A stretch of DNA of 64,000 nt from the NCBI GenBank assembly GCA_040080835.1, contig JBEBHP010000016.1:42051-106050 (forward strand), in the 5' to 3' direction. The DNA is from SZUA-430 sp040080835. GTDB taxonomy: Bacteria > Pseudomonadota > Alphaproteobacteria > Micropepsales > Micropepsaceae. Shown here piece after piece: positions 9,421 through 17,195 of the stretch; the first letter of the stretch is position 1, and the number at the start of each line of letters is the position of its first letter. The notes below the pieces were generated by a model that ran no database searches, was not told where the DNA came from, and saw nothing but the letters and a program-made list of their open reading frames with translations. The translations under genes were made by a program, and so were the position numbers.

Positions 9421-9448
9421 AAAGGCCGGAGCAATCCGGCCTTTTTTT
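9421..9448 (+). terminator. Rho-independent terminator of rpsD
   Basis: A 10-bp stem AAAGGCCGGA / TCCGGCCTTT with a GCAA loop is followed by a run of T. It sits 26 bases after the rpsD stop. Confidence 0.93.
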
Positions 9449-9584
9449 GTTGCCCAATCAGCGGTCACGGCCTGCAAGGCTGGACTAAATCCGGCAATGA
9501 GGGCATGGAGAAGAGTGAGCGGTGCCGGCACAAGGGCCCCGACAAAGCAATCCGCATATCATACCGCAGGGAGACAAAGCCTCA

Positions 9585-10859
9585 ATGTCCAAGACCCAGG
9601 TCCAAAGCCAGACAAAGTCAGATTTCGATGTCGAAGCGCAGCTAAACCAGCTTGCGATGTCGGAAGGCGCCCGCCCCTTGTTCGACGCCGTCAAGAAGCA
9701 CATCGTCGACAATGTCGAACCGATTGCCGCAGAATTCGAACGCCTCGGTGAAGGCCGCAAGGACCGCTGGAGCTGGGCCCCGGGCCAGCTCGAATTGCTT
9801 GAGACAGCCAAGAACAAGGCCAAGGCTTCGGGCCTCTGGAACTTCTTCCTGCCGCATTCCGAAATAGGACGTGGGCTGACGAACCTGGACTACGCCTATA
9901 TCGCAGCCGAGCTCGGCAAGCAGCCGCTGGCGTCCGAAACATTGAACTGCTCGGCACCCGATACCGGCAACATGGAAGTCATCGAGCGCGTTGGCACGCC
10001 CGAGCAGAAGGAAAAGTGGCTGAAGCCCCTTCTCAATGGCGAGATCCGTTCCTGCTACGCAATGACTGAACCGGACGTCGCCTCCTCCGATGCCAAGAAC
10101 ATCAGCACGAAGGCCGAGCTCGTGAATGGCGAGTGGGTCATCAACGGCGAGAAATACTACATCTCCGGCGCCGGCGACCCGCGCTGCAAGATCATGATCT
10201 GCATGGTCAAGACCAGCCCGAATGCAGCAACGCAGTTCCAGCAGTCGCAGATCCTGGTTCCCATGGATACGCCCGGCGTGAAGGTGCTGGGACCCATGCA
10301 TGTCTTCGGAGAAGACCACGCACCACGCGGCCATATGCATATAAAGCTCGACAACGTGCGCGTGCCGGAATCGAACATGCTTCTGGGCGAAGGCCGCGGC
10401 TTCGAGATTTCGCAACTCAGGCTTGGGCCGGGACGCATCCATCACTGCATGCGCTCCATCGGTCAGGCCGAACGCGCGCTCGAACTCATGGTCAGGCGCG
10501 GCACGTCACGCCAGGCCTTCGGCAAGCAGCTCATCCATCTGGGCAAGAACCTCGAAACCGTCTCGCGCGCCCGCATCGAGATCGAGGCAATGCGCCTGAT
10601 GGTGCTCAAGGCCGCCCGTGCCATGGACGTCCTGGGCAACCGCGAAGCCCGCGTCTGGATCAGCATGGTCAAGGCCATGGTGCCCGAACGCGTCTGCCTG
10701 ATCATCGACCAGGCGATGCAGATCCACGGTGCAACCGGCGTCTCCCAGTGGTCACCGCTATCCGAGATGTACACCCACCAGCGCCACCTGCGTTTCGCCG
10801 ACGGCCCGGACGAAGTCCACCACATGGTAGTCGGCCGCGCCGAACTCAGCCGGCACTGA
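9585..10859 (+). CDS. Acyl-CoA dehydrogenase family flavoprotein
   Basis: A 424-residue FAD enzyme oxidising acyl-CoA or related substrates. It has the N-terminal helical domain to about 150, the middle beta domain with CYAMTEPDVASSDA (flavin-contact motif) and INGEKYYISGAGDP, and the C-terminal helical domain with RKAFGK-like RQAFGKQL and QIHGATGVS. Its closest relatives are the ACAD10/11-like and bacterial FadE-type dehydrogenases of about 400-430 residues. The ATG at 9585 is chosen because GGGAG lies 11 bases upstream; an upstream in-frame start adds 21 unlikely codons. It is a single gene after the rpsD terminator. The acyl chain specificity is unknown. Confidence 0.88.
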   Translation: MSKTQVQSQTKSDFDVEAQLNQLAMSEGARPLFDAVKKHIVDNVEPIAAEFERLGEGRKDRWSWAPGQLELLETAKNKAKASGLWNFFLPHSEIGRGLTNLDYAYIAAELGKQPLASETLNCSAPDTGNMEVIERVGTPEQKEKWLKPLLNGEIRSCYAMTEPDVASSDAKNISTKAELVNGEWVINGEKYYISGAGDPRCKIMICMVKTSPNAATQFQQSQILVPMDTPGVKVLGPMHVFGEDHAPRGHMHIKLDNVRVPESNMLLGEGRGFEISQLRLGPGRIHHCMRSIGQAERALELMVRRGTSRQAFGKQLIHLGKNLETVSRARIEIEAMRLMVLKAARAMDVLGNREARVWISMVKAMVPERVCLIIDQAMQIHGATGVSQWSPLSEMYTHQRHLRFADGPDEVHHMVVGRAELSRH

Positions 10860-10879
10860 GTTCGATCAATCCTCTTGTT

Positions 10880-10911
10880 CGTCGTGGTCGGGCTTGTTCC
10901 TGCCATGACGA
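10880..10911. repeat. Short inverted repeat, 'GGCTTGTTCCTGCCATGACG' type
   Basis: The segment reads as two arms, CGTCGTGGTCGG and CCTGCCATGACG, around GGCTTGTT, so it can fold back. A closely related but better-preserved copy ends the window (63974-64000). It is an intergenic repeat of a kind frequent in this class; no function is visible. Confidence 0.55.
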
Positions 10912-10949
10912 TGGAGGGCGTGCGGAATACTCCGTCGCGTCATCAGGAT

Positions 10950-11921
10950 TCAGGAATTCAGCGCCCGCCCGAACATCTCCGCATCCACATTCCCGCCCGA
11001 CAGCACAACCCCGATCGTCTTGGCCCTGGCGTCAACCTTGCCGGACAGCAGCGCCGCAAGCCCAGCAGCACCTCCTGGCTCCACCACAAGCTTCATCTGG
11101 TAGAACGCATGCGCCATCGCGCGCAGGGCCTCCTCGTCGCTCACCGCAACGGCGCTCGCCTTCGCGGCCTGCAGCAGTGGGAACGTAAGCTCGCCCGGCA
11201 TGTCGACCATCAGCGCGTCGCAGATCGATTGCGGGCAAGGCTTGTTGGCGACGCGCTCGCCGGCGGCAAACGAACGGACGATGTCGTTGTAGTTCTGCGG
11301 TTCGACGGCAATCACGCGCGTCCCTGGTGACAGGGCCTTGAGCGCCGTCGCAATCCCGGCCGCAAGCCCGCCACCGGAAGCTGGCACCAGCACGAGGTCG
11401 AACGCGACGCCCTGGGCTTGGGCGTCATCGGCAAGTTCAAGTCCGATCGTCCCCTGACCCGCCATCACGTGGAAGTCGTCATAGGGTGGCACCAAAACAA
11501 GGCCGCGCTCGGTCGAAAGGCGTTTGCCGATTGCAACCCGGTCTTCAGTCAGCCGGTCATAGAGCACGACCTCGGCGCCATAGCCGCGCGTGTTCTCGAT
11601 CTTGAGTCTGGGCGCGTCGGCGGGCATCACGATGACGGATGGAGTGCCCAGGTCGCGCGCGGCACAGGCAACCGCCTGGGCGTGATTGCCGGACGAGAAC
11701 GCAACGACGCCGCGTTTGCGCTCATCAGCCGTCAGCAGTGACAGGCGGCTCATCGCGCCGCGAAACTTGAACGAGCCGGTCCGCTGCAGCACTTCAGGTT
11801 TTACGAAGACGCGCGCACCCGTTGCAGCGCCCGTCGCGTGGGCCTCAAGTAATGGCGTACGGACTGCGCGTCCGCGGATACGGTCCGAGGCCAGCCTGAT
11901 GTCGTGGAGCGAGAGGCTCAC
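10950..11921 (-). CDS. Threonine/serine dehydratase-like PLP enzyme
   Basis: A 323-residue fold-type II PLP enzyme. The Schiff-base Lys is Lys52 in GSFKFRGA. The phosphate-site motif SSGNHAQA and the Gly-rich loop PASGGGLAAG follow. It resembles catabolic threonine ammonia-lyase/serine racemase (about 320 residues, no ACT domain) rather than biosynthetic IlvA. It starts with GTG at 11921, overlapping the grxD stop codon in a GTGA junction, which implies translational coupling. An 81-codon upstream frame extension runs antisense through grxD and is not used. Its physiological reaction (L-Thr, L-Ser or 3-hydroxyaspartate) cannot be decided. Confidence 0.87.
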   Translation of the reverse strand: MSLSLHDIRLASDRIRGRAVRTPLLEAHATGAATGARVFVKPEVLQRTGSFKFRGAMSRLSLLTADERKRGVVAFSSGNHAQAVACAARDLGTPSVIVMPADAPRLKIENTRGYGAEVVLYDRLTEDRVAIGKRLSTERGLVLVPPYDDFHVMAGQGTIGLELADDAQAQGVAFDLVLVPASGGGLAAGIATALKALSPGTRVIAVEPQNYNDIVRSFAAGERVANKPCPQSICDALMVDMPGELTFPLLQAAKASAVAVSDEEALRAMAHAFYQMKLVVEPGGAAGLAALLSGKVDARAKTIGVVLSGGNVDAEMFGRALNS

Positions 11922-12250
11922 GCGGCTTCGAGCGCAATGCCTTTTTCCTGCATGAACGGGCGCAGTTCGCCGTTCTCGAACATTTCCTTGATGATGTCGC
12001 AGCCGCCGACAAACTCGCCCTTCACATAGAGCTGCGGAATTGTCGGCCAGCTGGAAAAGTCTTTGATGCCCTGACGGATTTCCATGTCGGCGAGCACGTT
12101 CACGCCTTTGTATTTCACACCCAGATGATCGAGAATGTGCACGACAGTCGCGGAAAACCCGCATTGCGGCATGCCGGGCGTACCCTTCATGAACAGCACG
12201 ATGTCGTTGGACTCGATGTCTGATTTGATGCGGTCAGTGGCGCCGGTCAT
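11918..12250 (-). CDS. grxD: Monothiol glutaredoxin Grx4 type
   Basis: A 110-residue cytoplasmic protein that carries a [2Fe-2S] cluster and passes it on, often paired with BolA. The monothiol active site CGFS begins at Cys30. Other family marks are the KGTP motif (22-25), WPTIPQLYV and GGCDI. Its usual neighbour bolA lies 2.5 kb away here because an island of nucleases and repeats separates them. The downstream dehydratase gene is coupled through a GTGA overlap. Confidence 0.96.
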   Translation of the reverse strand: MTGATDRIKSDIESNDIVLFMKGTPGMPQCGFSATVVHILDHLGVKYKGVNVLADMEIRQGIKDFSSWPTIPQLYVKGEFVGGCDIIKEMFENGELRPFMQEKGIALEAA

Positions 12251-12402
12251 GTACGGAATCCCGTGAAGTGTTCACTGAGAGATAGGGTTGTTTGGCATGG
12301 TCGTCAAGAACACGAGAAACTCTTTAAATCCCTACAGAAAATGGAGTTACTCTGGACGCCGAATCTGGTGAGTCGCGTCCATTCTGGTGAGGAGAAACAA
12401 CG

Positions 12403-12639
12403 ATGACGCTGAATGTGGAGTTCAAGAAGACCTATCCCGATCTCGATCCGGATGCCGCAATTGTCGGCGAGGACGGCCCGCATCCGTTCCTGGGCGGCGA
12501 GCTCACCGAAGTCTGGTTCGAAAACAACGATGAATATGACACTTGCTTCTACCTGCAGCACGCCCAACTCGGCAACCGCGTCGTCGGCGACTTCGAAGCC
12601 CTATGCTCCTTCGCAAACCAGCAACTGGTGGTGAAGTAG
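12403..12639 (+). CDS. Small conserved-looking hypothetical protein (78 aa)
   Basis: An acidic 78-residue protein that I do not recognise. It has a good ribosome site (GAGGAG, 8 bases before ATG) and codon use like its neighbours, so it is likely real. It contains PDLDPDAAIVGEDGPHPFLGG and an aromatic EVWFENNDEYDT stretch, and no signal peptide. It is divergent from grxD and lies at the edge of the repeat/nuclease island. Its stop is six bases before the first palindromic repeat copy. Confidence 0.6.
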   Translation: MTLNVEFKKTYPDLDPDAAIVGEDGPHPFLGGELTEVWFENNDEYDTCFYLQHAQLGNRVVGDFEALCSFANQQLVVK

Positions 12640-12644
12640 AAGAA

Positions 12645-12786
12645 ACCCCATCGTCTGCAGCAGTGCGTCCCGCGCTGCGCAGCCACTTCCTCATTTTCAA
12701 CGGGGAAGCCGCAGAGGTTGGTGTCTTCCCCAAGCCCTGCTTGGGGAAGTACCTGCGCAGCCGCAGGCTGCTGCAGGGGATGGGGT
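12645..12786. repeat. Palindromic repeat family P, copy 1 (degenerate)
   Basis: About 140 bp. The outer arms read ACCCCATCGTCTGCAGCAG on the left and CTGCTGCAGGGGATGGGGT on the right. The inner arms carry GGGGAAG and CTTCCCC motifs. It aligns with the two better copies at 13199 and 14584, but the left half has diverged. Its right end touches the stop codon of the DUF559 gene. Confidence 0.75.
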
Positions 12787-13130
12787 CACTTCAGATTCGC
12801 GCTGATGTGCGCCAGAACCAGATCAAGGTTTTTGTACACGTCCTCATTGTGCACCCGGAGTACTTTCCAGCCGTCACCTTCCAGGAAGCGCCGACGACGC
12901 TCGTCGTGAGCGACTTCGTCGTCACTGCCATGCGTGGCACCATCGACTTCGACAATGAACTTGTGTTGCAGGCACGCAAAGTCGACGATGTAAGGGCCGA
13001 CAGGATGCTGGCGGCGGAAACGTGCTCCGTCCAGCTTGCGGTTTCGAAGGTTCGTCCAGAGCCGAACCTCGGCGTTGGTCATTTGCTTGCGAAGTGCGCG
13101 GGCAAACGTGTGGGCTTGTTGCGTTGGCAT
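12786..13130 (-). CDS. DUF559 endonuclease-domain protein (Vsr-like fold)
   Basis: 114 residues of the DUF559 family, related in fold to very-short-patch-repair and restriction-type nucleases. The visible PD-(D/E)XK-like core is PVGPYIVDFAC (Asp50), then FIVEVDGATH (Glu61, Asp63, His67). The N-terminal helix MTNAEVRLWTNLRNRKLDG is typical. The start at 13130 matches the family; the frame extends upstream only by reading through the palindromic repeat. The stop codon abuts repeat copy 1 and copy 2 lies 68 bases upstream, so the gene sits between two repeats. Its biological role is unknown in general; mobility or repair is inference. Confidence 0.82.
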   Translation of the reverse strand: MPTQQAHTFARALRKQMTNAEVRLWTNLRNRKLDGARFRRQHPVGPYIVDFACLQHKFIVEVDGATHGSDDEVAHDERRRRFLEGDGWKVLRVHNEDVYKNLDLVLAHISANLK

Positions 13131-13198
13131 GCAACGATGAGCACATACACCACGGCCGCAGGCAAACCTGAAATTGTAACACTTTGTCGCGAGCCAGA

Positions 13199-13344
13199 AC
13201 CCCATCCCCTGTAGCAGCCTGCGGCTGCGCAGGTACTTCCCCATTTCATGGGGAAGACAAGAACAAGGCGCACCTCCTGTTGTCTTCCCCACACCGTGGG
13301 GAAGTACCTGCGCATCGCGCCAGCGATGCTGCAGGGGATGGGGT
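13199..13344. repeat. Palindromic repeat family P, copy 2
   Basis: A near-perfect long palindrome of about 146 bp. The outer arms ACCCCATCCCCTG and GCAGGGGATGGGGT are inverted, as are the inner arms AGGTACTTCCCCA and TGGGGAAGTACCT, around a spacer of roughly 30 bp. It shares its body with copy 3 (14584) and is followed, as there, by GGGTCGCCA and a bolA 3' segment, so the repeat plus bolA end were duplicated together. Confidence 0.9.
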
Positions 13345-13386
13345 GGGTCGCCACAAGGACACCATCCAGAGATCTCCGTAGGAGCG

Positions 13387-13509
13387 CCCTACACCGGCGT
13401 GCTCGTCTGGTGCTCGCCACCCATCCGCCCTTTGAGCGCGGCGTAGACCATCTGGTGTCGCTGCGCGCGGGTTTTAACTAAGAAACCCCTTGGCACAACC
13501 TCGACCGAG
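13387..13509 (-). pseudogene. bolA: Displaced 3' fragment of bolA
   Basis: On the minus strand this stretch reads ...EVVPRGFLVKTRAQRHQMVYAALKGRMGGE... and a stop. It matches the C-terminal half of the intact BolA at 14764-14997 (EVV..., KTRVQQ, HQMVYAALKGRMGGE), with a small deletion after GGE. Homology stops upstream of the EVV residues and no start codon or N-terminal half is present. It is a duplicated gene end, not a functional gene. It lies on the far side of the HNH gene from intact bolA. Confidence 0.85.
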
Positions 13510-13583
13510 AGGCCTTTGACACAACGCCAAATTCCGCATACCCAGGCAAACACGCACCTCCCCAGCCGAGAGGATATTGGTCC

Positions 13584-14483
13584 ATGGCGTATGGAGTATT
13601 CATTTTTCGATCAGACTCCATTTACGACGACGACCCGGCTGTCCAATATCAATTTCCCGCACAATATCTGTCCAGAGCCGAAGCTTTGGTCGGAGATTGG
13701 ATCTTGTACTTGGAGCCCACAAAAGTTGCACAAACCCGGGGATACTTCGCCACCGCACGCGTACAGCAAATCATTGCAGATCCCAAGGCAAGCGGAATGC
13801 ATGTCGCCATCATTGAACCAGGCAGCTATTTGGATTTTCCCGTTCCCGTTTCCTTCAGTGACAATGGAATGCTGGCGGAGCGAGGGTTGTTGAATGATCA
13901 AGGGAAAATTTCGGGCCGCGCTCAAGCTGCAGTGCGACCGATAACAGCAGAGGATTTCAACCGCATTCTCAATTTGGGATTGGACGAGGAAAGCAGTCTG
14001 CTTCCGCGAACCGATGAAAGGCCTGAGGCACCAGAACTCAATGATGAAGGGGAAATCTACGACGCCGAGTCCCCCAGAGAGAGGGTACAACGCCTGTCAT
14101 CCAGAATCGCTCGTGACCGCGCTTTTCGCATCAGTGTGTTGAGTGCCTATGACGAGACGTGCGCAATCACGGGACTCAAGCTTATCAACGGCGGCGGGCG
14201 CGCTGAAGTAGCTGCCGCTCATATCAGGCCCGTAGCTGCAAATGGCCCGGACAGCATCAACAATGGCATTGCTCTTTCAGGCACTGCGCATTGGATGTTT
14301 GACCGTGGGCTCATCAGCCTCAGCGATGATATGGAAATACTCGTCTCGCGTCATGTGAATGACGTCGACAGCATTCGTGGTTTCCTGATCAAGAGCCTGC
14401 GCGCGAGAACGCCCGCTCGATCTAGTGCCAAACCACACCCGCGATACCTGCAATGGCATCGTGCCAATTGCTTCAAACTCTAG
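13584..14483 (+). CDS. HNH endonuclease with N-terminal PUA/EVE-like region
   Basis: 299 residues. The C-terminal domain (about 165-299) is an HNH nuclease: CAITG at 193-197, AAHIRPVAANG with His213, SINNGIALS with Asn227, and GTAHWMFDRG with His236. The N-terminal 120 residues (VFIFRSD..., GDWILYLEP, RGYFATARVQQI) resemble PUA/EVE-type domains that in other proteins read modified bases; this is an impression, not a proven match. The gene is flanked by direct repeats that include the bolA 3' end. Its base composition is more AT-rich than the surrounding genes, which suggests transfer. No methyltransferase is nearby, so a modification-dependent nuclease is a possible but unproven role. Confidence 0.8.
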   Translation: MAYGVFIFRSDSIYDDDPAVQYQFPAQYLSRAEALVGDWILYLEPTKVAQTRGYFATARVQQIIADPKASGMHVAIIEPGSYLDFPVPVSFSDNGMLAERGLLNDQGKISGRAQAAVRPITAEDFNRILNLGLDEESSLLPRTDERPEAPELNDEGEIYDAESPRERVQRLSSRIARDRAFRISVLSAYDETCAITGLKLINGGGRAEVAAAHIRPVAANGPDSINNGIALSGTAHWMFDRGLISLSDDMEILVSRHVNDVDSIRGFLIKSLRARTPARSSAKPHPRYLQWHRANCFKL

Positions 14484-14583
14484 TGCAGACTGAGCGACAC
14501 TCCGCTGTATCGTCTGCCGTCGCGATGGAAAAAGCATATTCAGTCTGGACGCATTGCGTCGCAAACTACTCGAACCTGAGGTG

Positions 14584-14726
14584 ACCCCATCCCCTGCAGC
14601 AGCCTGCGGCTGCGCAGGTACTTCCCCATTTCATGGGGAAGACAAGAAGCAAGCGCACCGCCTTTTGTCTTCCCCACATCGTGGGGAAGTACCTGCGCGG
14701 CCGCAGGCTGCCGCAGGGGATGGGGT
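14584..14726. repeat. Palindromic repeat family P, copy 3
   Basis: The best copy, about 143 bp, with the same outer (ACCCCATCCCCTGCAGCAG) and inner (AGGTACTTCCCCA) arms as copy 2, each repeated inverted on the right. It lies 37 bases after the bolA stop codon (minus-strand order). The right side runs on through GGGTCGCCA into bolA. Confidence 0.9.
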
Positions 14727-14763
14727 GGGTCGCCAGGCGGACACAGACCTGCGAAGGATCGTC

Positions 14764-14997
14764 CTACCCCGGCGCACTCGTCTGCAGCGCCAGCGCATGC
14801 AGTTCGCCGCCCATCCGTCCCTTGAGGGCGGCGTAGACCATCTGGTGTTGCTGCACGCGCGTCTTGCCGCGAAAGGCCTCTGAAACAACTTCGGCCGCGT
14901 AGTGATCGCCATCGCCAGCAAGGTCCTTGATGGTGACCTTCGCGTCAGGAAGTGCTTCCTTGATCAGGCGTTCGATGTCACCGGCGTTCATCGGCAT
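14764..14997 (-). CDS. bolA: BolA family protein
   Basis: 77 residues of the short BolA type, which partners monothiol glutaredoxins in handling [2Fe-2S] clusters. The family core is present: IERLIKEALPDAKVTIKDL, then GDGDHYAAEVVSEAF and HQMVYAALKGRMGGELHALAL. The start at 14997 has AGGAG eight bases upstream; a second ATG lies two codons in. It begins 11 bases after the purL stop, so it belongs to the pur transcript. The expected downstream partner grxD is displaced by an island, and the last 40 codons are duplicated at 13387-13509. Confidence 0.93.
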   Translation of the reverse strand: MPMNAGDIERLIKEALPDAKVTIKDLAGDGDHYAAEVVSEAFRGKTRVQQHQMVYAALKGRMGGELHALALQTSAPG

Positions 14998-15008
14998 GGG
15001 ACAGTCTC

Positions 15009-17195
15009 CTAGGCGCCAGCCATCAGCTTGGGCAGCCATTCTTCGTTCGCCTGCTTCAGCGCGGCGACCGCGATACCGTCCTCGCCGTCGAACTTCAGCG
15101 ACGAACCGCCGGTCTCGCCCAGTCTGAAGGCGGGAACACCGGCAAGCTTGGCTTCTGACAGGACAGGCTCGGCTTCGGCGGCGTTGATGGCCAGCACATA
15201 GCGGCCCTGGTCCTCGCCAAACCAGAAACCTGTATGCGACGCCGTCGGTGGAGCAGCAACAGCGGCACCGATGCCTGATGACATCGCCATCTCGGCCAGC
15301 GCGATGGCAACCCCGCCATCCGACACATCGTGCGCGGTGGTGACCCGTCCCGCCGTGATCAGCCTGCGCACAAACTCGCCATTGCGGCGTTCGGCCTTGA
15401 GGTCAAGCGCGGGTGCGCCGCCCTCTTCGCGACCAAGGATTTCACGGACATAAATCGACTGGCCCAGGTGTCCCTTCGTGTCCCCGATCAGGATCAGCGT
15501 TTCACCCGCAGCCTTGAACGGCACGGACGCGTGCTTCGTCACGTCCTGCAGCAGGCCAACGCCGCCAATGGTTGGCGTCGGCAAAATGGCCTGTCCGTTC
15601 GTCTCGTTGTACAGCGAGACGTTGCCGGACACGACCGGGAAGTCGAGCGCGCGGCAGGCATCGCCAATGCCGCGAACAGCCAGCACGAACTGGCCCATGA
15701 TGTCTGGCTTCTGCGGGTTGCCGAAGTTCAGGTTGTCCGTGATCGCAAGCGGCGTTGCGCCGACAGCAGTGATGTTGCGCCAGACTTCAGCCACGGCTTG
15801 CTGTCCACCCACGTAAGGGTCCGCCTGCACATAGCGCGGCGTCACGTCGCATTTCACCGCAATGGCCTTGTTCGTCCGGTGGATGCGCACGATGGCTGCA
15901 TCGCCGCCCGGTTTCTGCACCGTGTCACCCATGACGGTCGAATCGTACTGCTCGTAGATCCAGCGTCGGCTGGCCAGATCCGGCGAGGCCACGAGAGCAG
16001 CCACATCGCGCGCAATCGACTTGCTCTCAGATACATCGCCAAGCGGCTTGGCATGTTCCGGTTCGACCCACGGGCGCTCATAGAGCGGCGCTTCGTCGGC
16101 CAGGGCCGCAACGGGAATATCAGCAACCGTCTCGCCCTTGAAATTCAGCACCAGGCGCTTGCTATCGGTTGTGATGCCGATGACCGAGAAATCGAGCTCC
16201 CATTTTTTGAAGATCTTTTCGGCTTCTGCTTCGCGGCCTGGCTTGAGCACCATGAGCATGCGCTCCTGGCTCTCCGACAGCATCATTTCGTAAGGCGTCA
16301 TGCCCTTCTCGCGGCACGGCACCTTGTCGAGATTGAGCTCGATGCCCGAACCGCCCTTGTCTGCCATCTCGCACGACGACGACGTAAGTCCCGCTGCGCC
16401 CATGTCCTGGATGCCAACAATCGCGTCCGTCGCCATCAGCTCAAGGCAGGCTTCGAGCAATAGCTTTTCCGTGAACGGGTCGCCGACCTGGACGGTGGGG
16501 CGCTTTTCGTCAGAGGCATCGTCAAATTCGGCCGACGCCATCGTGGCCCCGTGAATACCGTCGCGTCCCGTCTTCGAGCCGACATAGACGACAGGATTGC
16601 CGGAACCCTTGGCAGCCGAAAGGAATATCTTGTTCGTCTTGGCAAGACCCACGCACATCGCGTTGACCAGTATGTTGCCGTTATAGGCCTTGTGAAAGTT
16701 CACCTCGCCCGCAACCGTCGGTACGCCCATGCAGTTGCCATAGCCGCCGATGCCGGCAACGACGCCGGACACAAGGTGCTGCGTCTTGGGATGCTTCGGT
16801 TCGCCAAAGCGCAGCGCGTTCAGCATCGCGATGGGCCTGGCGCCCATCGTGAACACGTCGCGCATGATGCCGCCCACGCCCGTCGCGGCCCCTTGGTAGG
16901 GCTCGATGAACGAAGGGTGGTTATGGCTTTCCATCTTGAAGATGATCGCATCACCATCACCGATGTCGATGACGCCGGCGTTCTCGCCAGGACCCTGGAT
17001 CACCCACGGCGCCGTCGTCGGCAGTGTCTTCAGGTGCACGCGCGAGGATTTATAGCTGCAGTGCTCGCTCCACATGACCGAAAAGATGCCAAGTTCGGTC
17101 AGGTTCGGCGTACGGTTCAACACCCGCAGGATGTGCTTCCACTCGTCTTCGGAGAGCCCGTGGTCGATGGCGTTCGTAAGTGTTGCTTGTGTCAC
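15009..17195 (-). CDS. purL: Phosphoribosylformylglycinamidine synthase subunit PurL
   Basis: 728 residues, the ATP-dependent synthetase subunit that converts FGAR to FGAM in purine synthesis. It is the short PurL type that needs PurS and PurQ, both encoded nearby. Family marks: GLSEDEWKHILRVL at the N-terminus, SEHCSYK, SHNHPSFIEPYQGAATGVGGI, and the duplicated AIRS-like halves with DNLNFGNPQKP and SGNVSLYNET. It starts with GTG at 17195, overlapping purQ by 4 bases (GTGA). BolA follows after 11 bases. Confidence 0.97.
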   Translation of the reverse strand: MTQATLTNAIDHGLSEDEWKHILRVLNRTPNLTELGIFSVMWSEHCSYKSSRVHLKTLPTTAPWVIQGPGENAGVIDIGDGDAIIFKMESHNHPSFIEPYQGAATGVGGIMRDVFTMGARPIAMLNALRFGEPKHPKTQHLVSGVVAGIGGYGNCMGVPTVAGEVNFHKAYNGNILVNAMCVGLAKTNKIFLSAAKGSGNPVVYVGSKTGRDGIHGATMASAEFDDASDEKRPTVQVGDPFTEKLLLEACLELMATDAIVGIQDMGAAGLTSSSCEMADKGGSGIELNLDKVPCREKGMTPYEMMLSESQERMLMVLKPGREAEAEKIFKKWELDFSVIGITTDSKRLVLNFKGETVADIPVAALADEAPLYERPWVEPEHAKPLGDVSESKSIARDVAALVASPDLASRRWIYEQYDSTVMGDTVQKPGGDAAIVRIHRTNKAIAVKCDVTPRYVQADPYVGGQQAVAEVWRNITAVGATPLAITDNLNFGNPQKPDIMGQFVLAVRGIGDACRALDFPVVSGNVSLYNETNGQAILPTPTIGGVGLLQDVTKHASVPFKAAGETLILIGDTKGHLGQSIYVREILGREEGGAPALDLKAERRNGEFVRRLITAGRVTTAHDVSDGGVAIALAEMAMSSGIGAAVAAPPTASHTGFWFGEDQGRYVLAINAAEAEPVLSEAKLAGVPAFRLGETGGSSLKFDGEDGIAVAALKQANEEWLPKLMAGA

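Noticed and set aside
10133..11188. A 351-codon frame overlapping the acyl-CoA dehydrogenase
   Set aside because: Arg/His/Pro-rich frame +1 shadow of an identified enzyme.
12645..14726. CRISPR array
   Set aside because: The repeats are long palindromes separated by genes, not short direct repeats with regular spacers. No cas genes are present.
12251..14763. Reading the island as a restriction-modification system
   Set aside because: Two nuclease genes are present but no methyltransferase or specificity subunit, so a complete R-M system is not supported.
15330..16463. A 377-codon plus-strand frame opposite purL
   Set aside because: Shadow of purL; composition rich in Arg/His as expected for antisense frames in GC-rich DNA.
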